A stretch of DNA of 64,000 nt. Source: Bacteroidota bacterium (lineage in GTDB: Bacteria > Bacteroidota > Rhodothermia > Rhodothermales > JANQRZ01). Location of the stretch: contig JBCDKT010000020.1 in assembly GCA_038746285.1 (NCBI GenBank), positions 1 through 64,000 on the forward strand, given 5' to 3'. Both the position numbers and the translations under genes were made by a program. The notes beneath the pieces are model-generated. The model did not search any database. It worked only from the letters and a program-made list of their open reading frames with translations, and was not told the DNA's origin. Below, in pieces: positions 42,352 through 50,633 of the stretch (position 1 is the stretch's first letter; each line of letters starts with the position of its first letter).

Positions 42352-42822
42352 ATGCCCGTCGTCCTCCGCCAGGTCCTGATCGGCCTCGGCGTCGTTGCCC
42401 TCCAGTGGCTCGTGTTCGGACGGCTCAAGCTGTGGGGGGCGTACCCCGACGTGGTACTGCTCTACGTGGCCTACATCGCGCTCCGCTTCGGGCGCGTCCC
42501 AGGCACGGCGAGCGGCTTCGCGGCGGGCCTGCTGATGGACATGCTCCACGGGACCTGGGGTATCCACATGTTCGTCAAGACGCTGCTCGGGTTCATCGTC
42601 GGGCTGTTCGAGTCGGAGAGCACCGAGGGGCCGCGCCTCGGGCCGGTGCAGACGGCCATCGGGACGCTCGGCCTCGCGCTGATCCACAACGGGCTGTTCG
42701 TGGTCTTCCTCGCGCTCGCGCACAGCACGCGGACGCCGACGCTGGTGTGGGCGCTGTGGCTCGGCGCGGCTCTCTACACGACGGTCGTCGCCGTCGTCTG
42801 GTCGCTCGTCCAGGCGCGCTGA
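42352..42822 (+). CDS. mreD: Rod shape-determining protein MreD
   Basis: The 156-residue protein has five to six membrane helices and the MreD pattern: PVVLRQVLIGLGVVALQWLV, LWGAYPDVVLLYVAYIALRFG, GFAAGLLMDMLHGTWGIHMF, TLLGFIVGLFESES and HNGLFVVFLALAHS. MreD is the third membrane component of the elongation machinery with MreC. It is isolated here, about 23 kb from mreB-mreC, with a TATTTTAG box about 35 bases upstream. Confidence 0.85.
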   Translation: MPVVLRQVLIGLGVVALQWLVFGRLKLWGAYPDVVLLYVAYIALRFGRVPGTASGFAAGLLMDMLHGTWGIHMFVKTLLGFIVGLFESESTEGPRLGPVQTAIGTLGLALIHNGLFVVFLALAHSTRTPTLVWALWLGAALYTTVVAVVWSLVQAR

Positions 42823-42883
42823 GTCGGGTTTTTTGCCGAGTGGGATGTGTTACGACCGAGGACGTGCGAGCGGCTATAGGACC

Positions 42884-42891
42884 TACCTTGC
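42884..42891 (+). promoter_or_regulatory. Candidate -7 box (TACCTTGC) of the glycosidase-like lipoprotein gene
   Basis: TACCTTGC lies 36 nt upstream of the start at 42928. The identical octamer is found upstream of gyrA on the other strand. Confidence 0.42.
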
Positions 42892-42927
42892 CTGTCCGAT
42901 ATCTCGTTCCTCTAGCCCCCTGGAATC

Positions 42928-44088
42928 ATGACGATACGCCCGCGTTTTATTTCCCTGATCCTCCTGCTGGGTATGCTGGCGGCAGGCTGCTCCGAGGCCC
43001 CGGTGGCGCCCGCCGAAACGTCGGAGGCGGCGTCGCTGCCGCTCCTCGCGTCCGGGCGCGTGCTCAGCCTCTCCGCCTACGGCAGCGCCGACCTCCCGGC
43101 CGAGGGTACGCCCGAGCGGGCGCTCTTCGACGACGCCGTGACTGGCGGCCTGCGCGGCTTCACCTTCTACGTGGACTGGCCCGACCTCGAACCCGAGCCG
43201 GGCGTCTACACGCTGGACGACTTCACCGAGGCGCTCGACGCGGTCCAGGCGCTCGGCCTCACGCCGTTCGTCAACCTCACCGTCGGCGACATCGAGGACT
43301 ACAACCTCCCCGACGACCTCTCCGACGGCAGCGGCGGCCTCGGCGACGGCGTCTCGCTCGACGACCCGGCCATCATCGAGCGGTTCGGCCGGGTCCTCGA
43401 CCGCGTCGTGCCGATCCTCGCGGCGCGGGGCGGGTTCTACCTGGGCGTCGGCAACGAGATCGATTCCCGCTTCGACGGGGAGTTTCCCGAAGAGCGGGCA
43501 CCCTACGTCCGGTTCGTCGAAGCGGCCCGCGAGCGGGTCCACGACATCGAGCCCCGCCTCGCCGTGGGTGTCACGCTCACGGCCGGTGCCATCCGCGCGC
43601 AGTCGCAGACCTTCCGCGACCTCCGGGCCGTGACGGACATCATCCCGTTCAACTACGGACCGATCCAGCTCGACGTCCCGCTGGAGGACTTCTTCACCGT
43701 CTTCGCGCTGGACGACATCCTCGACGACTTCCGCGAGGTCGCCGCCGCCTACGGCTCCGGCCCCATCGCCATCCAGGAACTGACCTGCCCGAGCCCCGAG
43801 TCGATGGGCGCGTCCGACGCGTGGCAGCGCGGGTGCTTCGAGCGGCTCTTCGCCGAGATCGGCCGCACGCCGCAGGTCCGGTTCGCGTCGATCTTCACGT
43901 TCCAGGACTTCGGCGGGGCCACCTGCGACCTGTTCAACGAAGCGATCTGGGGCGACGAGTTGGACGACCTCCCGCCGGCGCTCGCACAGCGGCTCCGGGA
44001 CTACGTCTGCTTCCTCGGCGTCGTCGCGCCGGACGGGACGCCGAAGCCGGCCTGGAACGTGGTTCGGACGGCCGCCTCACAAAGCTGA
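42928..44088 (+). CDS. Lipoprotein with TIM-barrel glycoside hydrolase-like domain
   Basis: The 386-residue protein has a lipoprotein signal (ISLILLLGMLAAGC, Cys21). The body looks like a clan GH-A TIM barrel: RGFTFYVDWPDLEPEPGVYT as the beta-2 strand region, GFYLGVGNEIDSRF with a candidate acid/base Glu, and GPIAIQELTCPSPESMG with a candidate nucleophile Glu, then ASIFTFQDFGG. It may act on a polysaccharide at the cell surface; no exact GH family is assigned. Two Cys pairs near the end may form disulfides. It is convergent with dapD. Confidence 0.7.
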   Translation: MTIRPRFISLILLLGMLAAGCSEAPVAPAETSEAASLPLLASGRVLSLSAYGSADLPAEGTPERALFDDAVTGGLRGFTFYVDWPDLEPEPGVYTLDDFTEALDAVQALGLTPFVNLTVGDIEDYNLPDDLSDGSGGLGDGVSLDDPAIIERFGRVLDRVVPILAARGGFYLGVGNEIDSRFDGEFPEERAPYVRFVEAARERVHDIEPRLAVGVTLTAGAIRAQSQTFRDLRAVTDIIPFNYGPIQLDVPLEDFFTVFALDDILDDFREVAAAYGSGPIAIQELTCPSPESMGASDAWQRGCFERLFAEIGRTPQVRFASIFTFQDFGGATCDLFNEAIWGDELDDLPPALAQRLRDYVCFLGVVAPDGTPKPAWNVVRTAASQS

Positions 44089-44092
44089 GGGC

Positions 44093-44923
44093 TCACCGTA
44101 GCGCCTCTTCGAGCGTCGTCGCGGCGTCGGTCGAGGCGTCGCGGTACTTGACGATGCAGGGCGCGCTCAGGCTCAGCCCCTGGGCGCGCCCGAAGTCGGA
44201 ATCGACGGCCCGCGTGCCGGGGACGACGACGGCTCCGGCGGGAATCTCCAACGGTCCATCGCCCGAGCGCCGGAGGACGGTCTCGTTCGGGAGATCGTAG
44301 ACCCGCGCCGAGCCGGTGAGGATGACCCCCGCCGCGAGGACGGCCCCTTCGCGGACCACGCAGCCCTCGTAGACCCCGCATCCGCCGCCGACGAACACAT
44401 CGTCCTCGATCACGACCGGCACGGCCCCGATGGGTTCGAGCACGCCACCGACTTGGGCGGCCGCCGAGAGGTGCACGCGCTTCCCGATCTGCGCGCAGCT
44501 CCCGACGAGTGCGTGCGAGTCGACCATCGTTCCCTCGTCCACGTAGGCCCCGACGTTGATGTACATCGGTGGCATGCACACGACCCCGGCCGCGACGTAG
44601 CTCCCGCGCCGGATGGTCGAGCCGCCGGGGACGATGCGGACGCCCCGGTCGAGGCTGAGCGGCTGCGTCGGGTAGGTCGCCTTGTCGAAGAAGGCGAACG
44701 GGCCGTCGGAGTAGTCCACGATGTCGCCGAGCCGGAAGCCGAGGAGGATGCCCTCCTTCACCCAGCCGTTGGCGTGCCACGCGCCGTCCGCACCGCGCTC
44801 GGCCGAGCGGACGGTGCCGGCTTCGAGGGCGTCGAGGAAGGCGCTGAAGTCGGCGAGGGCGGCGTCGCGGTCGAGCGTGTCGGCGGCGACGTGGTGCTCG
44901 ATGCGCTGGCGGAGGTCAGACAT
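44093..44923 (-). CDS. dapD: 2,3,4,5-tetrahydropyridine-2,6-dicarboxylate N-succinyltransferase
   Basis: The 276-residue enzyme succinylates tetrahydrodipicolinate in the succinylase branch of lysine/meso-Dap synthesis. It has a helical N-terminal region and a left-handed beta-helix of hexapeptide repeats: [60 protein letters not shown] and [17 protein letters not shown]. It is the last gene of thrA-dapB-dapA-dapD on this strand. ATG 44923 fits the family start; the frame is open upstream across a palindrome. Confidence 0.93.
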   Translation of the reverse strand: MSDLRQRIEHHVAADTLDRDAALADFSAFLDALEAGTVRSAERGADGAWHANGWVKEGILLGFRLGDIVDYSDGPFAFFDKATYPTQPLSLDRGVRIVPGGSTIRRGSYVAAGVVCMPPMYINVGAYVDEGTMVDSHALVGSCAQIGKRVHLSAAAQVGGVLEPIGAVPVVIEDDVFVGGGCGVYEGCVVREGAVLAAGVILTGSARVYDLPNETVLRRSGDGPLEIPAGAVVVPGTRAVDSDFGRAQGLSLSAPCIVKYRDASTDAATTLEEALR

Positions 44924-44942
44924 GGATGCGGGTGAAGTGAAC

Positions 44943-44966
44943 GTAGGGGCGCAGCATGCTGCGCCC
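44943..44966. repeat. Truncated class H palindrome between dapA and dapD
   Basis: GTAGGGGCGCAGCATGCT is followed by GCGCCC and then directly by the dapA stop codon (read on the minus strand), so the right arm lacks the last bases (CTAC) found in other copies. Confidence 0.7.
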
Positions 44967-45869
44967 TCAGGAAGGGATAGCCGCTGCGATGTGCGGGCGG
45001 TAGGCGTCGAGGACGCGGCGGCGCGTCTCGGCTGTGACGGGGGCGAGAGGCGAGCGGACCGACTCGTGCAGCATCCCCATCTCGGCAAGCACAGCTTTGA
45101 CCGGACCGGGGTTGGCCTCGAAGAACGACGCTCGCATCGCGCCGAGGAGCGCAAAGTGCTGCGCCCGTGCCGTCTCGAAGTCGCCCCGCAGCCCGAGTCT
45201 CACCATCCCAGAGACCGCACCGGGGACGGCGTTGCCGATGACCGAGACGAGGCCGTCCGCGCCGAGAGCGAGCATCGCGAGCGTCATGTCGTCGTCGCCG
45301 GAGTAGACCCCAAACCCGTCGGGCCGGTGGGCGAGGAGGTCGGTGATCTGGGCGAGGTCGCCGCTCGCCTCCTTCGTCCCAAACACGCTCGGCACCACCT
45401 CGGCAATGCTCAGCGTAGTCTCGGCGGTGATGTTGGAGCCGGTGCGACCGGGGACGTTGTAGAGCAGGATCGGCGCGTCGGTCGCGTCGGCAATGAGGGA
45501 GACGTGGCGGAGCAGTCCGGCGGGCGTCGGCTTGTTGTAGTACGGCCCGACCACGAGGAGCGCGTCGGCCCCGGCGTCGGCGGCCTCCTTCGAGAAGGTC
45601 ACGCTCTCGGCCGTGTCGTTCGTCCCGGTCCCGACGATGACCGGTACGCGGCCGGCCGCTTGGTCGAGGGCGAGGTCGATCAGCAAACGCCGCTCGTCAT
45701 GCGTGACCGTCGGGTTCTCACCCGTCGTCCCGAGGACCACGAGCGCCTCCATCCCGCCGTCGATCTGGAAGTCGACCAGGCGGCGGAAGGCAGCTTCGTC
45801 GATCCGGTCGTCCGGCGTGAACGGGGTGACGAGGGCAGGGGCGGTGCCGCGGAAGAGGAGGTCGGGCAT
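44967..45869 (-). CDS. dapA: 4-hydroxy-tetrahydrodipicolinate synthase
   Basis: The 300-residue class I aldolase condenses pyruvate with aspartate semialdehyde. Motifs: [63 protein letters not shown] with the catalytic Tyr, and [13 protein letters not shown] with the Schiff-base Lys. ATG 45869 is chosen by homology. Just upstream lies an array of about ten CTCCATTCC units (minus strand), which belongs to a class A element and would form the 5' leader if transcription starts in or beyond it. The array could be read in frame as HSL repeats, which I regard as non-coding. Confidence 0.94.
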   Translation of the reverse strand: MPDLLFRGTAPALVTPFTPDDRIDEAAFRRLVDFQIDGGMEALVVLGTTGENPTVTHDERRLLIDLALDQAAGRVPVIVGTGTNDTAESVTFSKEAADAGADALLVVGPYYNKPTPAGLLRHVSLIADATDAPILLYNVPGRTGSNITAETTLSIAEVVPSVFGTKEASGDLAQITDLLAHRPDGFGVYSGDDDMTLAMLALGADGLVSVIGNAVPGAVSGMVRLGLRGDFETARAQHFALLGAMRASFFEANPGPVKAVLAEMGMLHESVRSPLAPVTAETRRRVLDAYRPHIAAAIPS

Positions 45870-45881
45870 GACGGCGCAGAG

Positions 45882-46054
45882 GGAATGGAGGGAATGGAGG
45901 GAATGGAGGGAATGGAGGGAATGGAGGGAATGGAGGGAATGGAGGGAATGGAGGGAATGGAGGGAATGGAAATAAGAGCCGAGAAAGGTACCGAGGCCGC
46001 CGCGCTCTGCGCCAACGCTCTCGTCCCTCCTCGCTCTCCCCACTCTCCACGCCG
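45882..46054. repeat. Class A element with a 9-bp array, between dapB and dapA
   Basis: About ten copies of GGAATGGAG (45882-45970) are followed by the core GCCGAGAAAGGTACCGAG and CGCGCTCTGCGCC, and by CTCTCCACGCCG at the end. The core and right end closely match the copy at 57.1 kb. On the minus strand, the core contains TACCTTTC (45983-45990), about 114 nt upstream of dapA. Confidence 0.88.
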
Positions 46055-46056
46055 GA

Positions 46057-46848
46057 TTATCCCTCGGACTCCCGGCTCACCTCCTCCAGCATGTCGTCGA
46101 GCGTGAAGAGGCCGGTGCGGCCGTGGACCCACGCGGCGGCGCGGACGGCTCCGGCGGCGAACACCGCACGGCCCTTCGCCATGTGCCGAAACGTGAGCCG
46201 GTCGACCGGGCTGTCGAACCCGACGGTGTGCTCACCGAAGACATATCCAGCACGCGCCGAGGTAACGTGGAGCGCGTCGGGGTCGATCCGGCCGTGCTGC
46301 GTCTCGGTCTCGGTGCGGGTCTTACGGCCGAGGCCGGCGAGCAGTTCGTCGGCCAGCATCAGCGCCGTCCCGCTCGGGCTGTCGACCTTGCCCGTGTGGT
46401 GGGTCTCGTGGACGAATGGGTCGTAGTCGGCGAGCCGGTCGAGGAGCGGGAGTGCGCCCCGGATTGCCCGAACGAGGACGGCCACGCCGAGCGAGAAGTT
46501 CGGGGCCCACAGCACCCCGTTCTGCCCTTCCTCAACCCACCCCTCGACCTTCGCCAGGTCGTCCGTCCAGCCCGTCGTCCCGACGACCGCGTCGAGGCCC
46601 CAGAAGCAGTACTGGTGGAGGTGGTCGAGCGCCACGTCCGGGGCTGAGAAGTCGATGGCGAGGTCGGCGCCGTGCAGCTCGTCCTCGGGGTCGCGCACGT
46701 CCGCGAGCGGGTGCGCCGCGTCGAACCGGGCGACGATGGTGTGCGGGCTGTCCGCGACGACGGCCTCGACGGCCTGTCCCATCCGGCCCGTCCCGACGAG
46801 GGCGATGCGGAGCGGGTCGGGGGTCGGAGGTCGAGGGTCGGAAGTCAT
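46057..46848 (-). CDS. dapB: 4-hydroxy-tetrahydrodipicolinate reductase
   Basis: The 263-residue enzyme reduces the DapA product with NAD(P)H. It has the nucleotide motif IALVGTGRMGQAVE, LAIDFSAPDVALDHL, VVGTTGWTD, the catalytic region FVHETHHTGKVDSPSGTALM and RTGLFTLDDML at the end. The first ten or so codons (MTSDPRPPTPDP) are made of degenerate heptamers of the GGGTCGG type, so the N-terminus is repeat-derived. Its start is 17 bases from the thrA stop, indicating an operon. Confidence 0.94.
   Translation of the reverse strand: MTSDPRPPTPDPLRIALVGTGRMGQAVEAVVADSPHTIVARFDAAHPLADVRDPEDELHGADLAIDFSAPDVALDHLHQYCFWGLDAVVGTTGWTDDLAKVEGWVEEGQNGVLWAPNFSLGVAVLVRAIRGALPLLDRLADYDPFVHETHHTGKVDSPSGTALMLADELLAGLGRKTRTETETQHGRIDPDALHVTSARAGYVFGEHTVGFDSPVDRLTFRHMAKGRAVFAAGAVRAAAWVHGRTGLFTLDDMLEEVSRESEG
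46814..46848. repeat. Single heptad arm (GGGTCGG type) within the dapB 5' end
   Basis: GGGTCGG, GGGTCGG, AGGTCGA, GGGTCGG and AAGTCAT run consecutively on the plus strand, the last including the dapB start codon. No opposing arm is present in the 17-bp gap to thrA, so this looks like half of a heptad palindrome. Confidence 0.7.
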
Positions 46849-46865
46849 CGGGACGAGGGGGCGGC

Positions 46866-49319
46866 TCACCGCATCGCTTCGGCGGCCCGGACGATGTCGG
46901 CGAGGAGGACGGAGGCGGTGATCTCGGCGCTCGCACCCGGACCCTGCACGACGAGCGGGTCGGCGGCGTAGCGGGCGGTGTGGAAGGCGACGACGTTGGC
47001 CGCGCCGCGGAGGTCCGCCAGCGGCGAGTCCGGCGGCAGCACCTCGACCCCGGCGCGGATCGCCTCGGGCGTGAGGACGGAGACGTACTGCACCTGGCCG
47101 TCGGCCTCGGCGAGCCGGTGGCGCCACGCGGCGTCGGCGTCGGGCAGCCGCTCCCAGAAGTCGGTGAGCGGCACATCTCGGAGTGCGTCGGGGACGAGCG
47201 ACTCGACCCGGACGGCGTCGGGCTGGAGACCTAGCTCGCGGGCGAGGATCGTCAGCTTGCGGCCTACGTCGTCGCCCGAGAGGTCGTCGCGGGGGTCCGG
47301 TTCGGTGTAGCCCGCGTCGGCGGCGGCGCGGACGGCCTCGGAAAACGCCGCGCCCTCGCGCATCGCGTTGCAGACGAACGCGAGCGTCCCCGAGAGCACG
47401 CCCTCGATCCGGCGCACGGTGTCGCCGGTGCGGACAAGGTCGCGGAGCGTCGAGATAACCGACAGGCCTGCGCCGACCGTCGTCTCGTAGAGGTAGGGTG
47501 CCTCGCCGTCTCGGGCCGCGTCGCGGACGGACTTGTAGACGTCCTCGCCGAGGGTGTTGGCCTGCTTGTTCGGGGTGACGACCGCGGCCCCGGCACGCAG
47601 CCACTCGGGATAGCGGCGCGCCACCGCCTCGGACGCCGTCGCGTCGACCACGACGAGCCGTTCGAGCCGCGCCCCGGTGACGCGCTCGGTGAGGGGGCCG
47701 AGCACGTCGCCTCCAGTCTCTTCGAGCCGGTCGAGGGCCGCGTCGAACCCGATCCCGGCTTCATCCCATGCGAGCCGCCGGCTGTCGGCGAGGCCGACCA
47801 GGCGGAGGTGCAGCCGCTGTCGCTCCCCCAGCTCCGGCGCCTGCCAGTGGAGAAGGCCGAGGAGCCGCGCACCAATCGTCCCTGTGCCGACGAGGACGAC
47901 ATGCGCCCGCGTGCGGCGGAGCGCGAAGGCCTCGTGCAGCGCCTCGACCGCGTGCGGCGCGTCAGCGTCGCGGATGACGGCTGAGAGGTTGTGCTCGCTC
48001 GCGCCCTCGGCAATCGCGAGGACGTTGACGCGGGCGCGGCCGAGGGTAGCGAACATCCTGCCCGCGAGGCCGGAGGCGTGCTGCATCCCGTCGCCAACCC
48101 CGGCGATCACGGCGAGGTCGGACTGAGCCGCAATGCCGTGGAGATCGCCGCGCTCGCACTCGCGCTCGAACGCCCGGTCGAGTACGCGGACCGACTCCGC
48201 AGCGTCGGCCCCGCGCACGGCGAAGCACAGGCTGCCCTCGCTGGAGGCCTGGGCGATCAGCAGGACCGGCACCTCGGCCTCGGCGAGGGCGGCGAAGGCG
48301 CGCGCCGTGAGGTCGGGCACGCCGAGGATGCCCGCCCCTTCGAGCGTCACGAGCGCGGCGTCGCGAACCGATGTGACCGCTTTGATCGACCCTTCGCTCG
48401 GCGGCGGGTCGGCGGTGACGAGCGTGCCGTGGGCCTCGGGCTGCATCGTGTTTTTGATCCGAAGCGGGATGCGCGCTTTCTCGAGCGGGCGCATCGTGCG
48501 CGGGTGCAGCACCTTCGCGCCGAAGTGGGCCAGCTCCGCCGCCTCGCGGTACGAGAGGTGCGGGAGGGTAAACGCCTCGGGCACGATGCGCGGGTCAGCC
48601 GAGAGCACCCCGTCCACGTCGGTCCAGATCACGACCTCGGCAGCGTCGAGCGCCCCGCCAAGAATCGTTGCCGTGTAGTCGCTCCCCGACCTCCCGAGCG
48701 TCGTCGTGACGCCCTCGGCAGTCGAGGCTAGGAAGCCGGTGACGACGGGGACCAAGCCGGGGTCGAGTCCGGCGAAGCGGTCCTGGACGAGCGTCCGGGT
48801 CGCGGCGAAGTCGACGGCGGCCTCGCCGAAGTCGTCGTCGGTACGGACGAGGTGCGTGGCATCGAGCGCGACGGCGTCGTGCCCCGCCTGCCGGAAGGCG
48901 GCGGCGACGAGCGGAGCAGACAGGCGCTCGCCCGCCGAGATGATCGCGTCCTGGAAGCGCAGCGAGCAGTCGCGCAGCAGGTAGACCCCGTGCAGCAGCT
49001 CGGCGGTCGCGCCAAAGACCGCGTCGAGGTGATCGCGCAGGGCCTCTCGCTCGGCTTCGGGCGCGAGCGCGCCGAGCGCTTCGGCGTGGCGGGCGCGGAG
49101 CGCGCCGAGGACCGAGCGGTGCTCGCCCGTCCGCCCCTTCGCGGCCTGGATCGCGCCGAGCAGCTGGTCCGTCACCCCGCCGAAGGCCGAGGTCACCACG
49201 GCCCGGCGCTCCGGCATCGCCGCGACCAGCCGGACCACCTCGCGCACCCGCTCCGGCGTCGCCACCGACGTGCCGCCGAACTTGGCGATGCGGACCGGTT
49301 GGGTAGAGGCGCCGGGCAT
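46866..49319 (-). CDS. thrA: Bifunctional aspartate kinase / homoserine dehydrogenase
   Basis: The 817-residue fusion catalyses the first and third steps of the aspartate pathway. The kinase domain begins with VRIAKFGGTSVATPERVREV and includes TTLGRSGSDYTATILGGAL and VWTDVDGVLSADPRIVP-like motifs. Two ACT domains follow (about 320-460), suggesting threonine feedback. The homoserine dehydrogenase domain starts near VLVGTGTIGARLLGLLHWQ and has TVGAGLSVISTLRDLV and EPDPRDDLSGDDVGRKL. It is the first gene of the lysine/threonine operon and has a TATCTTCC box 28 nt upstream. Confidence 0.95.
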   Translation of the reverse strand: MPGASTQPVRIAKFGGTSVATPERVREVVRLVAAMPERRAVVTSAFGGVTDQLLGAIQAAKGRTGEHRSVLGALRARHAEALGALAPEAEREALRDHLDAVFGATAELLHGVYLLRDCSLRFQDAIISAGERLSAPLVAAAFRQAGHDAVALDATHLVRTDDDFGEAAVDFAATRTLVQDRFAGLDPGLVPVVTGFLASTAEGVTTTLGRSGSDYTATILGGALDAAEVVIWTDVDGVLSADPRIVPEAFTLPHLSYREAAELAHFGAKVLHPRTMRPLEKARIPLRIKNTMQPEAHGTLVTADPPPSEGSIKAVTSVRDAALVTLEGAGILGVPDLTARAFAALAEAEVPVLLIAQASSEGSLCFAVRGADAAESVRVLDRAFERECERGDLHGIAAQSDLAVIAGVGDGMQHASGLAGRMFATLGRARVNVLAIAEGASEHNLSAVIRDADAPHAVEALHEAFALRRTRAHVVLVGTGTIGARLLGLLHWQAPELGERQRLHLRLVGLADSRRLAWDEAGIGFDAALDRLEETGGDVLGPLTERVTGARLERLVVVDATASEAVARRYPEWLRAGAAVVTPNKQANTLGEDVYKSVRDAARDGEAPYLYETTVGAGLSVISTLRDLVRTGDTVRRIEGVLSGTLAFVCNAMREGAAFSEAVRAAADAGYTEPDPRDDLSGDDVGRKLTILARELGLQPDAVRVESLVPDALRDVPLTDFWERLPDADAAWRHRLAEADGQVQYVSVLTPEAIRAGVEVLPPDSPLADLRGAANVVAFHTARYAADPLVVQGPGASAEITASVLLADIVRAAEAMR

Positions 49320-49346
49320 GGTCAGGCAGTGAGGGGAGAAGGGGCT

Positions 49347-49354
49347 GGAAGATA
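49347..49354 (-). promoter_or_regulatory. Candidate -7 box (TATCTTCC) of the thrA operon
   Basis: TATCTTCC on the minus strand, 28 nt upstream of thrA. The 16-bp tandem repeat begins 16 bases further upstream. Confidence 0.45.
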
Positions 49355-49370
49355 CCGTGCCGACGGGTAG

Positions 49371-49450
49371 GGCACCCCGTGTCTACGGCACCCCGTGTCT
49401 ACGGCACCCCGTGTCTACGGCACCCCGTGTCTACGGCACCCCGTGTCTGC
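49371..49450. repeat. Five tandem copies of a 16-bp unit
   Basis: GGCACCCCGTGTCTAC is repeated five times (last copy with one change), between the thrA promoter and the tRNA-Ala promoter. No spacers separate the units, so this is not a CRISPR. It may bind a regulator several times or be a neutral minisatellite. Confidence 0.9.
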
Positions 49451-49478
49451 GGCCCTCTGGGTCTTCGCCCGGTCTCCA

Positions 49479-49508
49479 TTGACACGCCGCGCCTGCGCAT
49501 GGTAGATT
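49479..49508 (+). promoter_or_regulatory. Promoter of tRNA-Ala (TTGACA, 18 bp, TAGATT)
   Basis: TTGACA (49479-49484) and TAGATT (49503-49508) with 18-bp spacing lie 29 bases upstream of the tRNA. TAGATTGT also fits the TAnnTT form used elsewhere in the window. Confidence 0.65.
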
Positions 49509-49536
49509 GTCCGCCCTGCCGGAAACGGCGTGCGCT

Positions 49537-49609
49537 GGGGCTATAGCTCAGTTGGTAGAGCGCTGCAATGGCATTGCAGAGGTCAGGAGTTCGAATCTCC
49601 TTAGCTCCA
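49537..49609 (+). tRNA. tRNA-Ala (anticodon GGC)
   Basis: The cloverleaf is complete: acceptor GGGGCTA pairing with TAGCTCC (one G-U), D-arm AGCTCAGTTGGTAGAGC, anticodon stem CTGCA/TGCAG with loop ATGGCAT (anticodon GGC, reading GCC and GCU), and T-arm AGGAG-TTCGAAT-CTCCT. The discriminator is A; the CCA end is not encoded. A strong promoter and a terminator flank it, so it is a single-gene unit. Confidence 0.97.
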
Positions 49610-49617
49610 CATTCCGA

Positions 49618-49649
49618 AAGCGTCTCTCACCCTGTGGGAGGCGCTTTTT
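49618..49649 (+). terminator. Rho-independent terminator of tRNA-Ala
   Basis: AAGCGTCTCTCAC and GTGGGAGGCGCTT form a stem with G-U pairs and a CCT loop, followed by TTT. Confidence 0.85.
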
Positions 49650-49695
49650 GGCTAGAAACCCCCGTGCTCGCTCTCGTCGCTAGACCCCCGAACCC

Positions 49696-50580
49696 ATGCG
49701 CCTCGGACTTCTCGCGCCCGCCCTGCTGGTCTCGCTCCTCGGCTTAGCCTTGCCGGAGCCGCGCTGGGGCGAGCACGGCCACCGCCTGATCGGGCACGCG
49801 GCGACGGCGGCGCTCCCCGAGGCAATGCCGGTCTTCTTCCGCGACGCCACCGAGCACCTCGCCTACCTCAACCCCGAGCCGGACCGCTGGCGCGACTGGG
49901 TCGAGCGCGGCTTCGACCCGGCCCTCAACGCGGCCCGCGCCCCGGAGCACTACGTCGACCTCGAGCTGGTCCCGCCCGGGGCGCTGGACGCGCCCGACCG
50001 CCTCGCCTTCGTCGACTCGCTGTTCGTCCACGGCGAGCGACCGAGCACGGTGGGGCTGCTGCCGTACCAGATGCTCGAACTCACCCAGCAGCTTCGCGTC
50101 GGCTTCCGGCTGTGGAGGGCGTCGGAGAGCGAGGCCGAGCGCGCCTGGATCGAGGCCCGCATCCTGAACGACGCGGGCATCCTCGGGCACTACGTCGCCG
50201 ACGCGTCGAACCCGCACCACACGACGATCCACTTCAACGGCTGGGTGGGCGACAACCCACGCGGCTTCACGACCGAGCGCGGCTTCCACGGCCGGTTCGA
50301 GAGCACCTACGTGCAGGCGCGCATCACGCTGCCGCAGGTCGAGGCCGCGCTCGTGGAACCGCCCCAGAGCTTCGGGAAGCTGCGGCCGGCCATCTGGTCG
50401 TACATCGACGACAGCCACCGCCTCGTCGAGCGCCTCTACGAACTCGACCTCGCCGAGCCGTTCGGGCCGGAGACGACAGGGGCCGCGCACGAGCGCTTCA
50501 CCGTCGGCCGCCTCGCGGCCGGGGCGACGATGCTCCGCGACCTGTGGTGGACGGCCTGGGTGAGCAGCGCCGCCCCGTGA
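49696..50580 (+). CDS. S1/P1 nuclease-like / zinc-dependent phospholipase C superfamily protein
   Basis: The 294-residue exported protein has a signal peptide (LLAPALLVSLLGLALPEP) and starts its mature part near Trp24-Gly in WGEHGHRLIGHAATAALPE, where N-terminal Trp and His ligate zinc in this family. Other ligand regions are GILGHYVADASNPHHTT and the His-containing YIDDSHRLVERLY. Members hydrolyse single-stranded nucleic acids or phospholipids. Periplasmic or secreted location is expected. It directly follows the tRNA gene. Confidence 0.75.
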   Translation: MRLGLLAPALLVSLLGLALPEPRWGEHGHRLIGHAATAALPEAMPVFFRDATEHLAYLNPEPDRWRDWVERGFDPALNAARAPEHYVDLELVPPGALDAPDRLAFVDSLFVHGERPSTVGLLPYQMLELTQQLRVGFRLWRASESEAERAWIEARILNDAGILGHYVADASNPHHTTIHFNGWVGDNPRGFTTERGFHGRFESTYVQARITLPQVEAALVEPPQSFGKLRPAIWSYIDDSHRLVERLYELDLAEPFGPETTGAAHERFTVGRLAAGATMLRDLWWTAWVSSAAP

Positions 50581-50633
50581 CGGGGAGTGCGCGCATCGCT
50601 ATACTTGCGCTTCGCACGCTGCCTGCATAGCTC

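Noticed and set aside
45870-46043. HSL-repeat N-terminal extension of DapA
   Set aside because: The repeat is the reverse strand of the GGAATGGAG array of a class A element; the DapA family start is at 45869.
49320-49370. Threonine attenuator or leader peptide before thrA
   Set aside because: The short region has no Thr/Ile-rich open frame and no terminator-antiterminator pair.
49371-49450. CRISPR array
   Set aside because: The 16-bp units are contiguous with no spacers and no cas genes are present.
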